Shown here: one piece after another, positions 52,165-60,566 of the stretch
How positions within the stretch are numbered: position 1 is the stretch's first letter
How the letters are laid out: each line of letters begins with the position of its first letter
Assembly: GCA_040880525.1 (NCBI GenBank)
Contig: JBBDIG010000019.1
Span: forward strand, 31,016-95,015
Reading direction: 5' to 3'
Length of the DNA stretch: 64,000 bases
Origin: Bacteroidia bacterium
GTDB lineage: Bacteria; Bacteroidota; Bacteroidia; CAILMK01; JBBDIG01
Position numbers and translations under genes: made by a program
The notes under the pieces: generated by a model
The model's database searches: none
What the model saw: only the letters and a program-made list of their open reading frames with translations
Told to the model about the DNA's origin: nothing

Positions 52165-53750
52165 GTACTGTATGCTGGTTCAAAATATTCGATTACAATT
52201 CGGTTTGTTTTCTCTACTGAAAAATCGTTCGATAGTATGATTGTGTCACCGATTTCCTGAATGGTATCCAGTGGAGGCAATGACATTTCCCTAAGCTCTG
52301 TGGCACTTACGTTTACATTACCGTTAAAAATTCTGAAATATGCATCAAAAAGGCTGCTATTGAGCAAAGCACAAAGGCCAACAACTTCATTTCGTTCAAG
52401 GTGTCCTTTTGGGCGATAGATGTAATTCACCTTGTTTTCAACTCCGATATAATCTGCTTTGATAAAGTTGCAGAAGTAAGGGGCTGCAATCAATCGATTT
52501 TTATCATCCTTACTGCTGAAGCGTCTCAATAGGATATAGTTTTTGTTTTGAATGAGTAGGGGCATGGATTTCTCTTCAATATTGATGTACTGCTCTTTCT
52601 TAGGTTTAACTATAGGCCATTCCAAAATCATCTGTTTCACATTGTGCAGCCAAAAAAGAGGAGCTAATTGCACCGTTCCGTTTTCATCCCGATTATTTCG
52701 GGACTCCCTTATGTAATCCCTTGCCCGAAAAGCCACTACAGGACCGGTTGAAATCTTGATATTGTATTTAGCTAAATTACCTGTCCAGTTCTTGAAAATT
52801 TCCAAAACCGCTTCATCATAGTCAGTTGTTGGTAGATAGAGGATTTTCTCATTTGAATTAAGATCTATGATGTCTTTTTTCGGAAAAGTCTTTATCAATG
52901 GGTTCTTTAAGTCTTTCAATCCGCTTGATGAAGAAATGATAACTTGTGGTTCAGGTTGGGGTCTTTTGGTTCCTTTGATGATTACTGTTTCCTGCAATAC
53001 TTTATCTCTGCTAAAAGTGTCTTTTCGGGAAACAAAAAGATGTACCTTGTCTAAATCAATGAGTTTAAAGAAATACTCCCGGAATATTTTGAAATATCCG
53101 CCTGCCGCATAACTGCGTGGAGTAATGAAAATTAACTCGCCATTTTCTTTGAGCAGTATTGCGGATAAAGCCATGAAGATGGCGTAAATATTCGGGTGGC
53201 CATTTACTACTACTTTAGCAACTTTTGCTCTTTTGTCGTCAATAGATAGTTTGAAATAAGGAGGGTTTGAAACAACAATATCAAACTGCTCAACTGGCTT
53301 GGAAAATAAATCGCCTGATTCTTTAAAGCAGTCTGTATTGTGAAGAATGAAATCTTCAGTATGAAGCTTGGTTGCAATCTCAATTTCTTTGTCAGCTCCC
53401 CATTTTTTCAAATAGCTAAGTGATTGCTCTGAAATCGGAATAAGTTCAGCATCCGTTTCATAAGTGACCAATTCAATGGCCTTCAAGTTTTTATTTGATA
53501 GAACAAGGTGTTCAATCAAAGCACATGATAAAATCACAGAACCACATCCGGGGTCAAGAATTCGAACAGAATTGTCATCAAATTCAGAGTAGGAAGCCAT
53601 TAATCCAGCGATTTCAACCGGGGTGAAAAACTGCCCGTTTTCCTTTTTGTGTTCCTGACTAACCGAAGAAGCGTACGCAACGCCTAATCGGTCAGCAAAA
53701 TGGCTTGGCAATTCTTGTTCTATAGGTCGTATGGAATTTTTATTTTCCAT
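52161..53750 (-). CDS. adenine-specific DNA methyltransferase (BsuBI/PstI-type)
   Basis: This 529-residue Class I N6-adenine methyltransferase begins with HKKENGQFFTPVEIAGLMAS. Motif I is LDPGCGSVILS (65-75) and motif IV is SNPPYF (NPPY at 162-165). The C-terminal half (about 230-520) is the target-recognition region. It is the modification partner of the BsuBI/PstI-like nuclease. It overlaps the controller gene by 11 nt upstream and the nuclease by 4 nt downstream, giving a C-M-R operon. Protection of CTGCAG is inferred from the family. Confidence 0.88.
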   Translation of the reverse strand: MENKNSIRPIEQELPSHFADRLGVAYASSVSQEHKKENGQFFTPVEIAGLMASYSEFDDNSVRILDPGCGSVILSCALIEHLVLSNKNLKAIELVTYETDAELIPISEQSLSYLKKWGADKEIEIATKLHTEDFILHNTDCFKESGDLFSKPVEQFDIVVSNPPYFKLSIDDKRAKVAKVVVNGHPNIYAIFMALSAILLKENGELIFITPRSYAAGGYFKIFREYFFKLIDLDKVHLFVSRKDTFSRDKVLQETVIIKGTKRPQPEPQVIISSSSGLKDLKNPLIKTFPKKDIIDLNSNEKILYLPTTDYDEAVLEIFKNWTGNLAKYNIKISTGPVVAFRARDYIRESRNNRDENGTVQLAPLFWLHNVKQMILEWPIVKPKKEQYINIEEKSMPLLIQNKNYILLRRFSSKDDKNRLIAAPYFCNFIKADYIGVENKVNYIYRPKGHLERNEVVGLCALLNSSLFDAYFRIFNGNVNVSATELREMSLPPLDTIQEIGDTIILSNDFSVEKTNRIVIEYFEPAYST

Positions 53751-54048
53751 TTTGTTTTTTGGTCATGTATTTAATTTTCTTTTCTGCTACTTTTAATGCA
53801 TCTGTTGCTAAGTCTTCGTTCTTCAAGTCGTAAAGTACCCGGTCACTCAGGTAATTAATAAGTAGCTCTTTTTCGTCCACCTTGAAAATTCTGGCAATCT
53901 GAATGATCTGTTCCTTTGAAGCTTTCCGCTCGCCTCTTTCTATCTTGCTTAGAATGGATTGGTCAATGTCCAGTTCAGCCGCAACTTTACGTAAAGGCAA
54001 TCCCTGATCTTCTCTCAGCTTCCTTATTTGTTCTCCTATTGACAGCAT
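53740..54048 (-). CDS. XRE-family controller protein of the R-M operon
   Basis: This 102-residue protein has a Cro/CI helix-turn-helix at about 8-62 (RKLREDQGLPLRKVAAELDI, then DQSILSKIERGERKASKEQ). The C-terminal helical part (about 63-102) may mediate dimerisation. It precedes and overlaps the methyltransferase by 11 nt, as C proteins do in type II systems. An inverted repeat over the promoter (54084-54115) suggests autoregulation. Confidence 0.82.
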   Translation of the reverse strand: MLSIGEQIRKLREDQGLPLRKVAAELDIDQSILSKIERGERKASKEQIIQIARIFKVDEKELLINYLSDRVLYDLKNEDLATDALKVAEKKIKYMTKKQNGK

Positions 54049-54083
54049 TTATTTAGATTCAAATATTTTGGACATTATTTGAC

Positions 54084-54115
54084 CAAAAGTATGAATTTAC
54101 TTTCCGTTTTCATAC
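54084..54115 (-). promoter_or_regulatory. operator-like inverted repeat over the C-gene promoter
   Basis: GTATGAA (54089-54095) is repeated inverted as TTCATAC (54109-54115), a perfect 7-bp pair with a 13-nt spacer. A minus-strand TACTTTTG -7 box (54091-54084) overlaps the promoter-proximal arm. It lies 36-67 nt upstream of the controller start. The layout fits a C-protein site that represses or activates its own promoter. Confidence 0.5.
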
Positions 54116-54522
54116 ATAATTTTCAGGAAAGTTTTCAACATGATAGTATGGGAGGGGAGAGCAAGCTCTTTGTGGCTGTCCCGAAGGGCAGCCGCAATGT
54201 GCTTACTGTGCGCTGGCAGAAAATCAATTAAAAAAGTTCTTATGCGTTGGCCTTTTTTCGTTTTTGTCCACCGGTATTTTCAAAGAACCTCTATCGTTTC
54301 TTCAGCAACGTTCCTGTCAATGGAGTACTGTCCTCCTTTTATTTTTTCTTTTTTCAGTCACCCGATTAGAAGCACTACCGTGTCCGGGCGGCTATTAAAT
54401 ACAACGTTTATATAACCGCAATAGCGTTATACCCCCAAACCCGTTGGCTAACCGCAACTGCCTCCCGTCAAATATATAGCAATTCGCCAATACTAAGGCA
54501 AACCCACTAATTTCATTCGCCT
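54116..54522. other. gap with no recognised gene
   Basis: A 276-nt plus-strand frame at 54140-54415 is present but has no codon-use or domain support. On the minus strand, GGQYSIDRNVAEETIEVL-like sequence (near 54268-54338) reads as a possible decayed protein end. No RNA gene or repeat was recognised. Confidence 0.4.
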
Positions 54523-54712
54523 CTACTTCCCCCTCGCTTCAAACTGGAATTCCGGCTCGTTCCTGAGCAGCGTATATGTGCTTTGTAAGATGTTGACTTT
54601 GCTCACCTCTCCGCTGCTTGCCAGCTTTGCGTTTGCTGATGAGGTCCTGCATTTCCAGCGCCACCAGAACAGGTTTCTTTACTGAAGCATCGGTTGACAG
54701 GGGAATGAGGAT
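54523..54712 (-). pseudogene. adenylate cyclase C-terminal remnant
   Basis: The minus strand reads LSTDASVKKPVLVALEMQDL, then after a short deletion ASSGEVSKVNILQSTYTLLR and NEPEFQFEARGK. This matches residues about 536-636 of the intact cyclase at 61051 (PTDDSVKNIVRAALEMQNF; GEVGKVNISQSTYELIK), but the roughly 40 residues with the ATP-binding Asp and transition-state Asn/Arg are gone. It ends at TAG 54523-54525. Confidence 0.65.
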
Positions 54713-54716
54713 TTTC

Positions 54717-55664
54717 CTATCTCTCTATAACGATCCGCTCCAGCAGCCGCAGTTTATCTGACTGAACAACCACCATGTAAATGCCAGGTGCCAGTTCAGC
54801 TAAATTCAAACTTCTGCTCATGGAATTTTCCTGCTGCTGCCAATCCTGAGAATAGACGACTTGGCCTAACTGGTTTATGAGCGTCAACGTATAGTAGCCC
54901 TGCGGTATGTTGCTGCCAGTAAGTACCACTGCATTATTTGCCGGATTGGGAAACAGGGAAAGATTACTTCTCCCTGATTCGTCTATCGCAGCCGGCCATA
55001 GTAAAGTTACCCTTTTGACTTCAAGATTACCCACACAGCCGTTGCTGGAGGTCTCCGTCACCTTCACAGTAGCTGCGCCAGCATCTTTTGTCCATTGCAC
55101 TACCATTTCGTTTCCTGTACCACCCGCAATTTGGTTGCCCCCGTTTATTACCCAGTCGTAGGTAGAGCCGGGGTTGTTAACCACACTATAAGTATCAATG
55201 GCGGCTCGCGTCAGGTCTTTCCCTGAAATAGCCGGAGTAACGGGAGGTGCCATAACATTCACCATTTTGCTCACAGAATCTTTGCATCCAATACCCACCG
55301 TGGCTATGAGCTTTACATTATAGATGCCTGCTGCGTTGTAATTCTTGATGGGATTGTCTTGCACCGAGGTAGTTGCATCCCCGAAGTTCCATTGATATCC
55401 CATCGGTAGTCCGCTGTTCTGGCTTGTATTTGTAAAGAGGAATATATTGTCTTTCAGGCATTGAATGTCCTTGTCAATAGTAAAATCCACATCGGGCCTA
55501 TCATAAATATCAATGATTTTTATCTTTTGGTGCTGGCAGCCATCCGTACTTTTAATAGTGAGCTTTACCGTTTTGGTGCCTGTAGTGGTGAAGGTGTAGG
55601 AGGGGTGATGTCTTCCAGTGCATTTCGTGGTAATTTTTGTGTATTCATAATTATCAACTAAAAA
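54717..55664 (-). pseudogene. 5'-truncated T9SS cargo protein, PKD and sorting domain
   Basis: The minus-strand frame is open from 55664, directly at the stop of the upstream outer-membrane protein gene, and has no proper start (GTG 55490 is internal). It encodes at least two PKD/Ig-like modules (GTKTVKLTIKSTDGCQHQK; GYQWNFGDATTSVQDNP) and a type A T9SS sorting domain (NLSLFPNPANNAVVLTGSNI; LAPGIYMVVVQSDKLRLLER). The N-terminal part, including signal peptide, was lost. Confidence 0.7.
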
Positions 55665-56281
55665 TTAAATCCGAAATGCAGCCCCGGTTCAGGCGTGTAT
55701 TTTGACCACTTGTCATCTTTTTCTTTAAAACCGTCAGGCATTTTAGTGTGATAAGGACGGCCAGCAATACCAATTGATGGTTCTATAAAAAATCTATCCT
55801 TAAAGAGTTTAATGTGATATCCAACTCGATTGGTATTGAATATATGGAAACCATTATCCACCTTATTACCGTTTTCATTCACAAATATTTGCAAAGTAGG
55901 CATTACGTGAACTGCTACGTAAAAACCTTTCCAAAAGAACCTTTGATAAGCAACAGCAATCCCATATTCTCTTATATAACCAGGAAATTCCTCTTCCGGC
56001 TTTCCGTACGATTTGTTAAAAAATGGGTTAATGCCAAGTGGCAAGGCATATTTCCAGGTTATTAGTTCAAGGGAAATTGCATCCTTTCCTGTAATGCGAT
56101 AGCCTAAGTTGAGTTGAGCGAAGCTGGGAGGGTTTACGGGAGCTAAATTACCTACTAAAAAGATAGTGCTACCAACAAACCATCGTTTGTATGTGCTGTC
56201 TGTTTCAGCATATTGTGCTTTGAGGTGGAGCGTACTTATTATCATTAAGACAAAAGCAATGAATAAAATTCTCTTTTGCAT
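55658..56281 (-). CDS. outer-membrane barrel-like protein, duplicate copy
   Basis: This 207-residue protein has a signal peptide (1-22, LKA|QY). It shares architecture and length with the copy at 56484: DSTYKRWFVGSTIFLVGNL, the QLNLGYRIT strand, FFWKGFYVAVHVMP and the ending PGLHFGFNF. The aromatic-rich alternating strands and terminal Phe predict an outer-membrane barrel of about 8 strands. Its promoter has a Crp-like palindrome. Function is unknown. Confidence 0.72.
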   Translation of the reverse strand: MQKRILFIAFVLMIISTLHLKAQYAETDSTYKRWFVGSTIFLVGNLAPVNPPSFAQLNLGYRITGKDAISLELITWKYALPLGINPFFNKSYGKPEEEFPGYIREYGIAVAYQRFFWKGFYVAVHVMPTLQIFVNENGNKVDNGFHIFNTNRVGYHIKLFKDRFFIEPSIGIAGRPYHTKMPDGFKEKDDKWSKYTPEPGLHFGFNF

Positions 56282-56311
56282 TTCTTTACTTTTTTATGTT
56301 AAACGATACTG

Positions 56312-56356
56312 CAAAAGTAGATGGGAAGGTTGCTCGAATTCGTTCACTTAAGTTAA
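56312..56356 (-). promoter_or_regulatory. promoter and Crp-like operator, duplicate copy
   Basis: A minus-strand TACTTTTG -7 box (56319-56312) lies 23 nt from TTAACTTAAGTGAA (56356-56343), an inverted repeat (TTAAC/GTGAA, 4-nt centre) like FNR/Crp sites. The arrangement is the same as upstream of the intact paralogue. Confidence 0.5.
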
Positions 56357-56366
56357 GAAATGAATC

Positions 56367-56460
56367 TTAACTTTTATTTTTTTCAAGAATTCTTGCCCTT
56401 AGCCTGCATCCTGATTGTGGTTTTATGCCGTAAACAACTTGCTAATTGGTTTTGTGAAGA
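56367..56460 (-). pseudogene. 3' remnant of the Crp-family regulator gene
   Basis: The minus strand reads CRLRARILEKNKS to a stop at 56367-56369, matching the last residues of the intact Crp gene (LSRLRARILEKKS), and the DNA corresponds over about 90 nt. This remnant lies upstream of the duplicate barrel gene just as crp lies upstream of the original, so it marks a segmental duplication. Confidence 0.75.
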
Positions 56461-56483
56461 TGTTTAAATTGTCGGTAACTTTA

Positions 56484-57107
56484 CTAAAAGTTATACCCAA
56501 AATGAAGCCCAGGTTGAATAAAGTAGTTAGGCCATTTTCCTTCTTTTTCTTCAAAAGATTGTGGTTCATTAGTTCTTACAGGCCAATAACTACATCCAAT
56601 AGCTGGTTCAAAAAAGAATCGGTTTTTAAAAAACTTAAACTGGTAACCCAAATGAAAGTTCAGATATAACGTGTATCCATTTCCAATCTTTTTATTATCC
56701 TCATCCATATATTTTTCAAAAGCATTCAATGCATGAACGGATGTATAGACTCCTTTCCACCAAAAACGCTGGTATCCTAATGTTGGTGCAAGTATGCGTG
56801 CATGTCCGGGGTAGTTTAGTCCCGGTGCATTAAATGATGGTCCAAAAGGGATACCTATAGGCCAAGTATAAATGGATCTTTTAAATTCAATGGAGACAAC
56901 ATCTATAGGTGTTATTCTATAACCAACATTTAATTGCACATACTCAGGTGATGCTGGGTCGTTAGGAATTAAATTTCCTAACATCAGGAATGAACTCCCT
57001 ATGAAAAACTTTTTGTAAGTACTGTCCTGTTTGGCATATTGTGCATTAACTTGTAGAGTGCTTGCCATCATTAAGGTCAAGGCGAACCAAAAAAATTTCT
57101 TTTGCAT
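56484..57107 (-). CDS. outer-membrane barrel-like protein, Crp-linked
   Basis: This 207-residue paralogue of 55658 has a signal peptide (1-22, VNA|QY). It carries DSTYKKFFIGSSFLMLGNLI, QLNVGYRIT, FWWKGVYTSVHALN, FKFFKNRFFFEPAIG and the ending PGLHFGYNF. It probably folds as a small outer-membrane barrel. It lies 86 nt downstream of the Crp-type gene, in the same orientation, with the Crp-like operator between. Likely a target of that regulator; that is inference. Confidence 0.72.
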   Translation of the reverse strand: MQKKFFWFALTLMMASTLQVNAQYAKQDSTYKKFFIGSSFLMLGNLIPNDPASPEYVQLNVGYRITPIDVVSIEFKRSIYTWPIGIPFGPSFNAPGLNYPGHARILAPTLGYQRFWWKGVYTSVHALNAFEKYMDEDNKKIGNGYTLYLNFHLGYQFKFFKNRFFFEPAIGCSYWPVRTNEPQSFEEKEGKWPNYFIQPGLHFGYNF

Positions 57108-57138
57108 ATCTGTTTTTAATTGATGTTAAACGATAATG

Positions 57139-57183
57139 CAAAAGTAAATTGGCAAGATACACTCGCTCGTTCACTTAAGTTAA
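57139..57183 (-). promoter_or_regulatory. promoter and Crp-like operator upstream of 56484
   Basis: TACTTTTG (-7 box, 57146-57139 minus) lies 23 nt from TTAACTTAAGTGAA (57183-57170 minus), nearly a perfect inverted repeat of the FNR/Crp type. The centre is close to -41 relative to the likely start of transcription, a class II activator position. Confidence 0.55.
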
Positions 57184-57193
57184 GAAATACGTT

Positions 57194-57772
57194 TTAGCTC
57201 TTTTTTTCGAGAATTCTTGCTCTTAGTCTGCTTAATGATTGAGGTTTGATACCTAAAAAACTTGCTAATTGGTGTTGTGGCACACGCTGAATAAGGTCTG
57301 GCCTCTTCTGTAATAAATTTAAATATCGTTGTTCAGGGGAAGAGGTCTTAAACTCGTCAAAATTAATTTGCTGCTTTGCTAAAAGTTCTTCCGACAATAC
57401 TCCACACATTAGTTGAAATTTAGGAAATTTAGCATTTAGTTCATCTCCCATATCTGGGTTTGCAACTATCAGAATTGTGTCTTCCACACAAGATACATAA
57501 TATTCGGAAGGGGCTTTATTGATTACACAATGAGGTGTTAAGCCTTCCGTTTCTGTAAAAAAGGCGGTAGTTTTTTCTTCACCATCTATGATGTAATATT
57601 TCCGGATGCAACCTTTTAGAACAAAATAGTGATACTGCGATTTCTGTCCTTCTTTGAGTAAAGTAGTCCCCTTCTTAACAGAGCGGAATATGTCTAACGA
57701 AAGTATTGCGTTCTTCTCATCTTCTGTCAGAGAAATGTATTTTGATATAAATTCAAATAGTTTGTCTTGCAT
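57194..57772 (-). CDS. Crp/Fnr-family transcriptional regulator
   Basis: This 192-residue protein has an N-terminal cyclic-nucleotide-binding-fold barrel (about 10-120): KKGTTLLKEGQKSQYHYFVL, then GCIRKYYIIDGEEKTTAFF. A dimerisation helix follows (about 120-145). The short C-terminal helix-turn-helix has PQHQLASFLGIKPQSLSRLR. Canonical cAMP contacts (the Glu/Arg pair of the PBC) are not evident, so a ligand other than cAMP is possible. It lies just upstream of the barrel gene and probably controls it. Confidence 0.88.
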   Translation of the reverse strand: MQDKLFEFISKYISLTEDEKNAILSLDIFRSVKKGTTLLKEGQKSQYHYFVLKGCIRKYYIIDGEEKTTAFFTETEGLTPHCVINKAPSEYYVSCVEDTILIVANPDMGDELNAKFPKFQLMCGVLSEELLAKQQINFDEFKTSSPEQRYLNLLQKRPDLIQRVPQHQLASFLGIKPQSLSRLRARILEKKS

Positions 57773-57946
57773 TGATTTATGTTGTTACTGCCTTCGTTAC
57801 ACATGCCGCCAACGGTTCGCTTATATGACCTGTGGCGGTTTTCAAAGCACCTTCCTTTCGGCTATCAACAAACTTACTTAAAAGCTCAAAACTTGAATTT
57901 ACCACTTTCCCGCCATAAGTTATATACGCTGTTACCCACAGGTTTT

Positions 57947-58324
57947 TTATTTTTCTATCGAAGCTTCCCATCCGTCATAGTCTCCATTTAATTCTTGGGC
58001 TTTTTCCCAAAGTTCCAAAGTGTAATCGTCAATTTCGTCATATCCAACTTTGTCAACTCTTGAAATTGAAATGACAAACTTGTATTCATTAGGCTGTTCG
58101 GTTTTACCTTTATTTTTCGTTTCAAATCCTAAACTGTCAGTAAAATTCTCAAACTGGTCAAGCTCGTTTTGGGTTTTGAAATAAATCCAATGGAAAACTT
58201 CTCTTGGTTTGGTTAAGTCGTCTCCACCTTTTTCAAGTTGTTCAAGAACACGTCCGTTTTTTATTGTTTGCATTTGTCTTGGCAGAGGATAAAGAAAGTC
58301 AAAATATCCTCTCCACTCTTTATC
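57947..58324 (-). pseudogene. RraB half of a split DUF695-RraB protein
   Basis: From ATG 58273 the frame gives MQTIKNGRVLEQLEKGGDDL, then EVFHWIYFKTQNELDQF and the ending GDYDGWEASIEK, the RraB (regulator of RNase E activity) domain. The same frame continues upstream as DKEWRGYFDFLYPLPRQ to a stop at 58325-58327, sequence normally internal to fused DUF695-RraB proteins. The N-terminal half lies on the plus strand at 58337. The gene was therefore split by an inversion. A short RraB-only protein could still be made. Confidence 0.7.
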
Positions 58325-58336
58325 TTAATACTGATA

Positions 58337-58657
58337 ATGGAATTTTTAAGTAAACTATTCGGACAAACAGAAAAGAAAGCTGACTATCAGCCATATTGGA
58401 CTTTTTACTTTTCAAACGTAAATGACAAATTGAGTTCTATTGCAACCGACTTGTACTTAATCAACATTGCGCCAGTGCATGGACAAGAAAGTGTTGTTTA
58501 TGTTTCTATTAAAATGCTAAATCCAAAAGAAAACGAACTGCTCCTGGACGATCCGCAATTCCAGTTTGAAGCGAGGGGGAATGTAGTGGCGAAGGGAAAA
58601 GGCGAGATAAGGGTGTTTCTCACTGAAACTTCAGTTGGCACAGGCAGGACACCCTAA
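58337..58657 (+). pseudogene. DUF695 half fused to an adenylate-cyclase tail
   Basis: ATG 58337 begins MEFLSKLFGQTEKKADYQPY, then FYFSNVNDKLSSIATDLYLI and VYVSIKMLNPKEN, the N-terminus of DUF695-RraB proteins. At about 58545 it switches to DDPQFQFEARGNVVAKGKGE, the C-terminus of the cyclase family (DDPDFTFEERGKVEAKGKG), and ends after unrelated codons. It is a recombination chimera; a 106-residue product is possible but has no expected function. Confidence 0.75.
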
Positions 58658-58940
58658 GCCATGTAGGCGTCTCCAATGGTTTTGATTTTTTCTCTATGCC
58701 GTATTTTTGGCAGATCTTATCGAAGGCTTCAAAGCAGGTGTTGATCTCCTGCACCAGCTCTTTGGCACTGAGCTGCTGCGAGGCCTGGGTGAACTCCTTG
58801 AAATCGGTAAACAGAATGCTCACCATGTCAAAGTCACGTTTTTCTGCACGACCTTTTTCCTTGAGTTCTGCTGCAATTTCTGCCGGGAGGATATTCAACA
58901 AAAAGATTATCAGAGCGGTCCTGAATCTCTCGCCCGTATC
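58608..58940 (-). pseudogene. adenylate cyclase remnant, frameshifted
   Basis: The minus strand gives LLNILPAEIAAELKEKGRAE, DFDMVSILFTDFKEFTQASQ and the ELVQEINTCFEAFDKICQKY segment, matching the intact cyclase (about 447-516). Frameshifts occur at T-rich sequence near 58902 and at an A6 run near 58686. In the restored frame KIKTIGDAYMA is followed by TAG. The C-terminal part is lost. It abuts the plus-strand cyclase tail in opposite orientation. Confidence 0.72.
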
Positions 58941-59342
58941 CTGTTAGCATGACTTATTTCCCCAGTAGTCCGCAATTCGGGGTGACGGCTACGTTTTGAG
59001 GAATTTGCTAAAGTTTATAGCCTAATTACTATAATTATAGCCATATCAGAATTGTCAATTCTCTGTGCTCGTTTCCGCAAGGACTATGGCCTGTCGTTAA
59101 GTTGCAGGCAATTTGTTGGTAGCAGCCGGGCATTGGTTCATATCCACCTTTCATCAGGCGGGTATTTGGCTACCGGCCGACCTCCCATTATTCATAGCTA
59201 TAATTGATTTTTTAAGGTATTCGTGAGGCCGCTTCGCTAAGTTCGTGTGCGGCCACCCTTATGGCTGTCCGTCCTGTATAGGTAGTACTATTCCAAAACA
59301 GACAGTTTTACTTTCTCCGGTACTTGGGACTTCATCAAAAGC
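58941..59342. other. gap with no gene; copy of a dispersed repeat
   Basis: No coding frame or RNA gene is apparent. CGGGGTGACGGCTACG and the following TTTTGAG..AAGTTTAT (58978-59020) recur with few changes at 60812-60855. A short GC-rich palindrome (GCCGC near 59230-59262) is also present. Confidence 0.45.
58978..59020 (+). repeat. dispersed repeat, copy 1
   Basis: About 43 nt beginning CGGGGTGACGGCTACG match 60812-60855 with about six differences. Both are in intergenic DNA flanking the 59343 lipoprotein gene in the same orientation. Confidence 0.6.
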
Positions 59343-60566
59343 TTAAAGGCACCCGGGCAATTCTCCTTCATCATCACTTAAATTTGAATGCGTAAGTCCA
59401 CTCAAATCGCCACTATATTCAATAGGGCAGTTTGTCCCGGCAATTTCAGAAAAGTGAACCTCGTTTAATACTAGTTTAAGCGTGTTTGTTACAAAATCTA
59501 AATTCAGTGCACCGCTATGATTATTAACATCTGATCGGGCATGGCTAATTTGTACATGCTCTAATATGTTGTGATTTGCCGGCCCGCTTCTTCTATACCG
59601 TAAGTTTTCCCAGGAACCCGGAGATTGATCTGCACCCCGGATAATAATCGGTTCAGTTGCAGTGCCTGTTGCTGTAAGATAATTAGTTCCACCAAAAACA
59701 ATAAAGTTACTCCCGGCCGCCATTTCAAGCTCTGCACCGGCTTCAATGGTTAGATGTGTAGCGTTATCATCACTTGAAAGATGAAGGTTGCCTGTAGATT
59801 GATAAGGCACATTTAAAGCATGCATGCTAATTGAAACTCCACTCATTTGGCTCGAATGAATAATCACATTGTCTTGTTCGTTGCCGGAATAGTCATCGTT
59901 TGCATCCAGATTTCCTATCATATAAAAGGGAATACTTACAGGAAATTTATTTTCGGTGTAGGTGTTTCCCTGAAGGGTTATCGCCTCAATGCGATCCTCA
60001 TCACTACCTGAAATGCCACGGGTTTCTATAAACAAACCATTTTCCGAACTATTCTGAATAGTCGTATGGATAAGTTCCAACGAGGCGGAATTACTAATAG
60101 CAATTGCAGCCTCACCATTAATGGTGCTTCCCCCGCTTACTGCATATTCAATTATAGCATGGGATATTTTGTTCCTGTTATTGGTGCTAAAAAATTCAAT
60201 TCCCCTCCACCATCCTTTTTGCTCATCTGTGGCTGTTAAAGTTATTGGATTTTCAGTTGTTCCTACAGCATTGAGAGAGCCGTCTGACATCACTTTAAAC
60301 CCTGCACCCTGCTCAAAAGCTATTGTAACGCCAGGCTCTATTTTAACATCATCGCCTATGCTAACGAGGCAATCAATTATATAATCTATTGGCGCATTAG
60401 CATTGTCGACCAATACTGCGTTTTCATTCTCACTAAAATAATCACAAGATATCTCAATTGCAGCCGCTGTCTCATCTGTAGGTTCTGCCACATCGTCATC
60501 ACAAGCCGTGAACGAAAAAAATGCACATAGGAGTGCTGCTTTAAATACGTTGAAAATCCTTCTCAT
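59343..60566 (-). CDS. right-handed beta-helix lipoprotein
   Basis: This 407-residue lipoprotein (lipobox FTAC, C22) has an acidic linker. The mature sequence is a right-handed parallel beta-helix with repeated VSIGDDVKIEPGVTIAFEQG, GSLNAVGTTENPITLTATDE and GAELEMAAGSNFIVFGGTNY rungs, where GxxxxPITLTA and PIIIRGA mark the turn positions. It resembles Bacteroidota cell-surface beta-helix lipoproteins. Catalytic residues for polysaccharide lyase activity were not identified. It is bounded on both sides by copies of the dispersed repeat. Confidence 0.75.
   Translation of the reverse strand: MRRIFNVFKAALLCAFFSFTACDDDVAEPTDETAAAIEISCDYFSENENAVLVDNANAPIDYIIDCLVSIGDDVKIEPGVTIAFEQGAGFKVMSDGSLNAVGTTENPITLTATDEQKGWWRGIEFFSTNNRNKISHAIIEYAVSGGSTINGEAAIAISNSASLELIHTTIQNSSENGLFIETRGISGSDEDRIEAITLQGNTYTENKFPVSIPFYMIGNLDANDDYSGNEQDNVIIHSSQMSGVSISMHALNVPYQSTGNLHLSSDDNATHLTIEAGAELEMAAGSNFIVFGGTNYLTATGTATEPIIIRGADQSPGSWENLRYRRSGPANHNILEHVQISHARSDVNNHSGALNLDFVTNTLKLVLNEVHFSEIAGTNCPIEYSGDLSGLTHSNLSDDEGELPGCL

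Noticed and set aside
54140..54415. Plus-strand 91-codon frame
   Set aside because: Low-complexity residues (Phe/Ser/Arg), no homology recognised, and no promoter or neighbour relation.
57773..57946. Possible integron-like attC site in the crp/RraB spacer
   Set aside because: CCGCCA/TGGCGG pairing and GTTGGCG-like sequence are present, but the RYYYAAC partner and attC spacing do not fit; no integrase or cassette array is seen.
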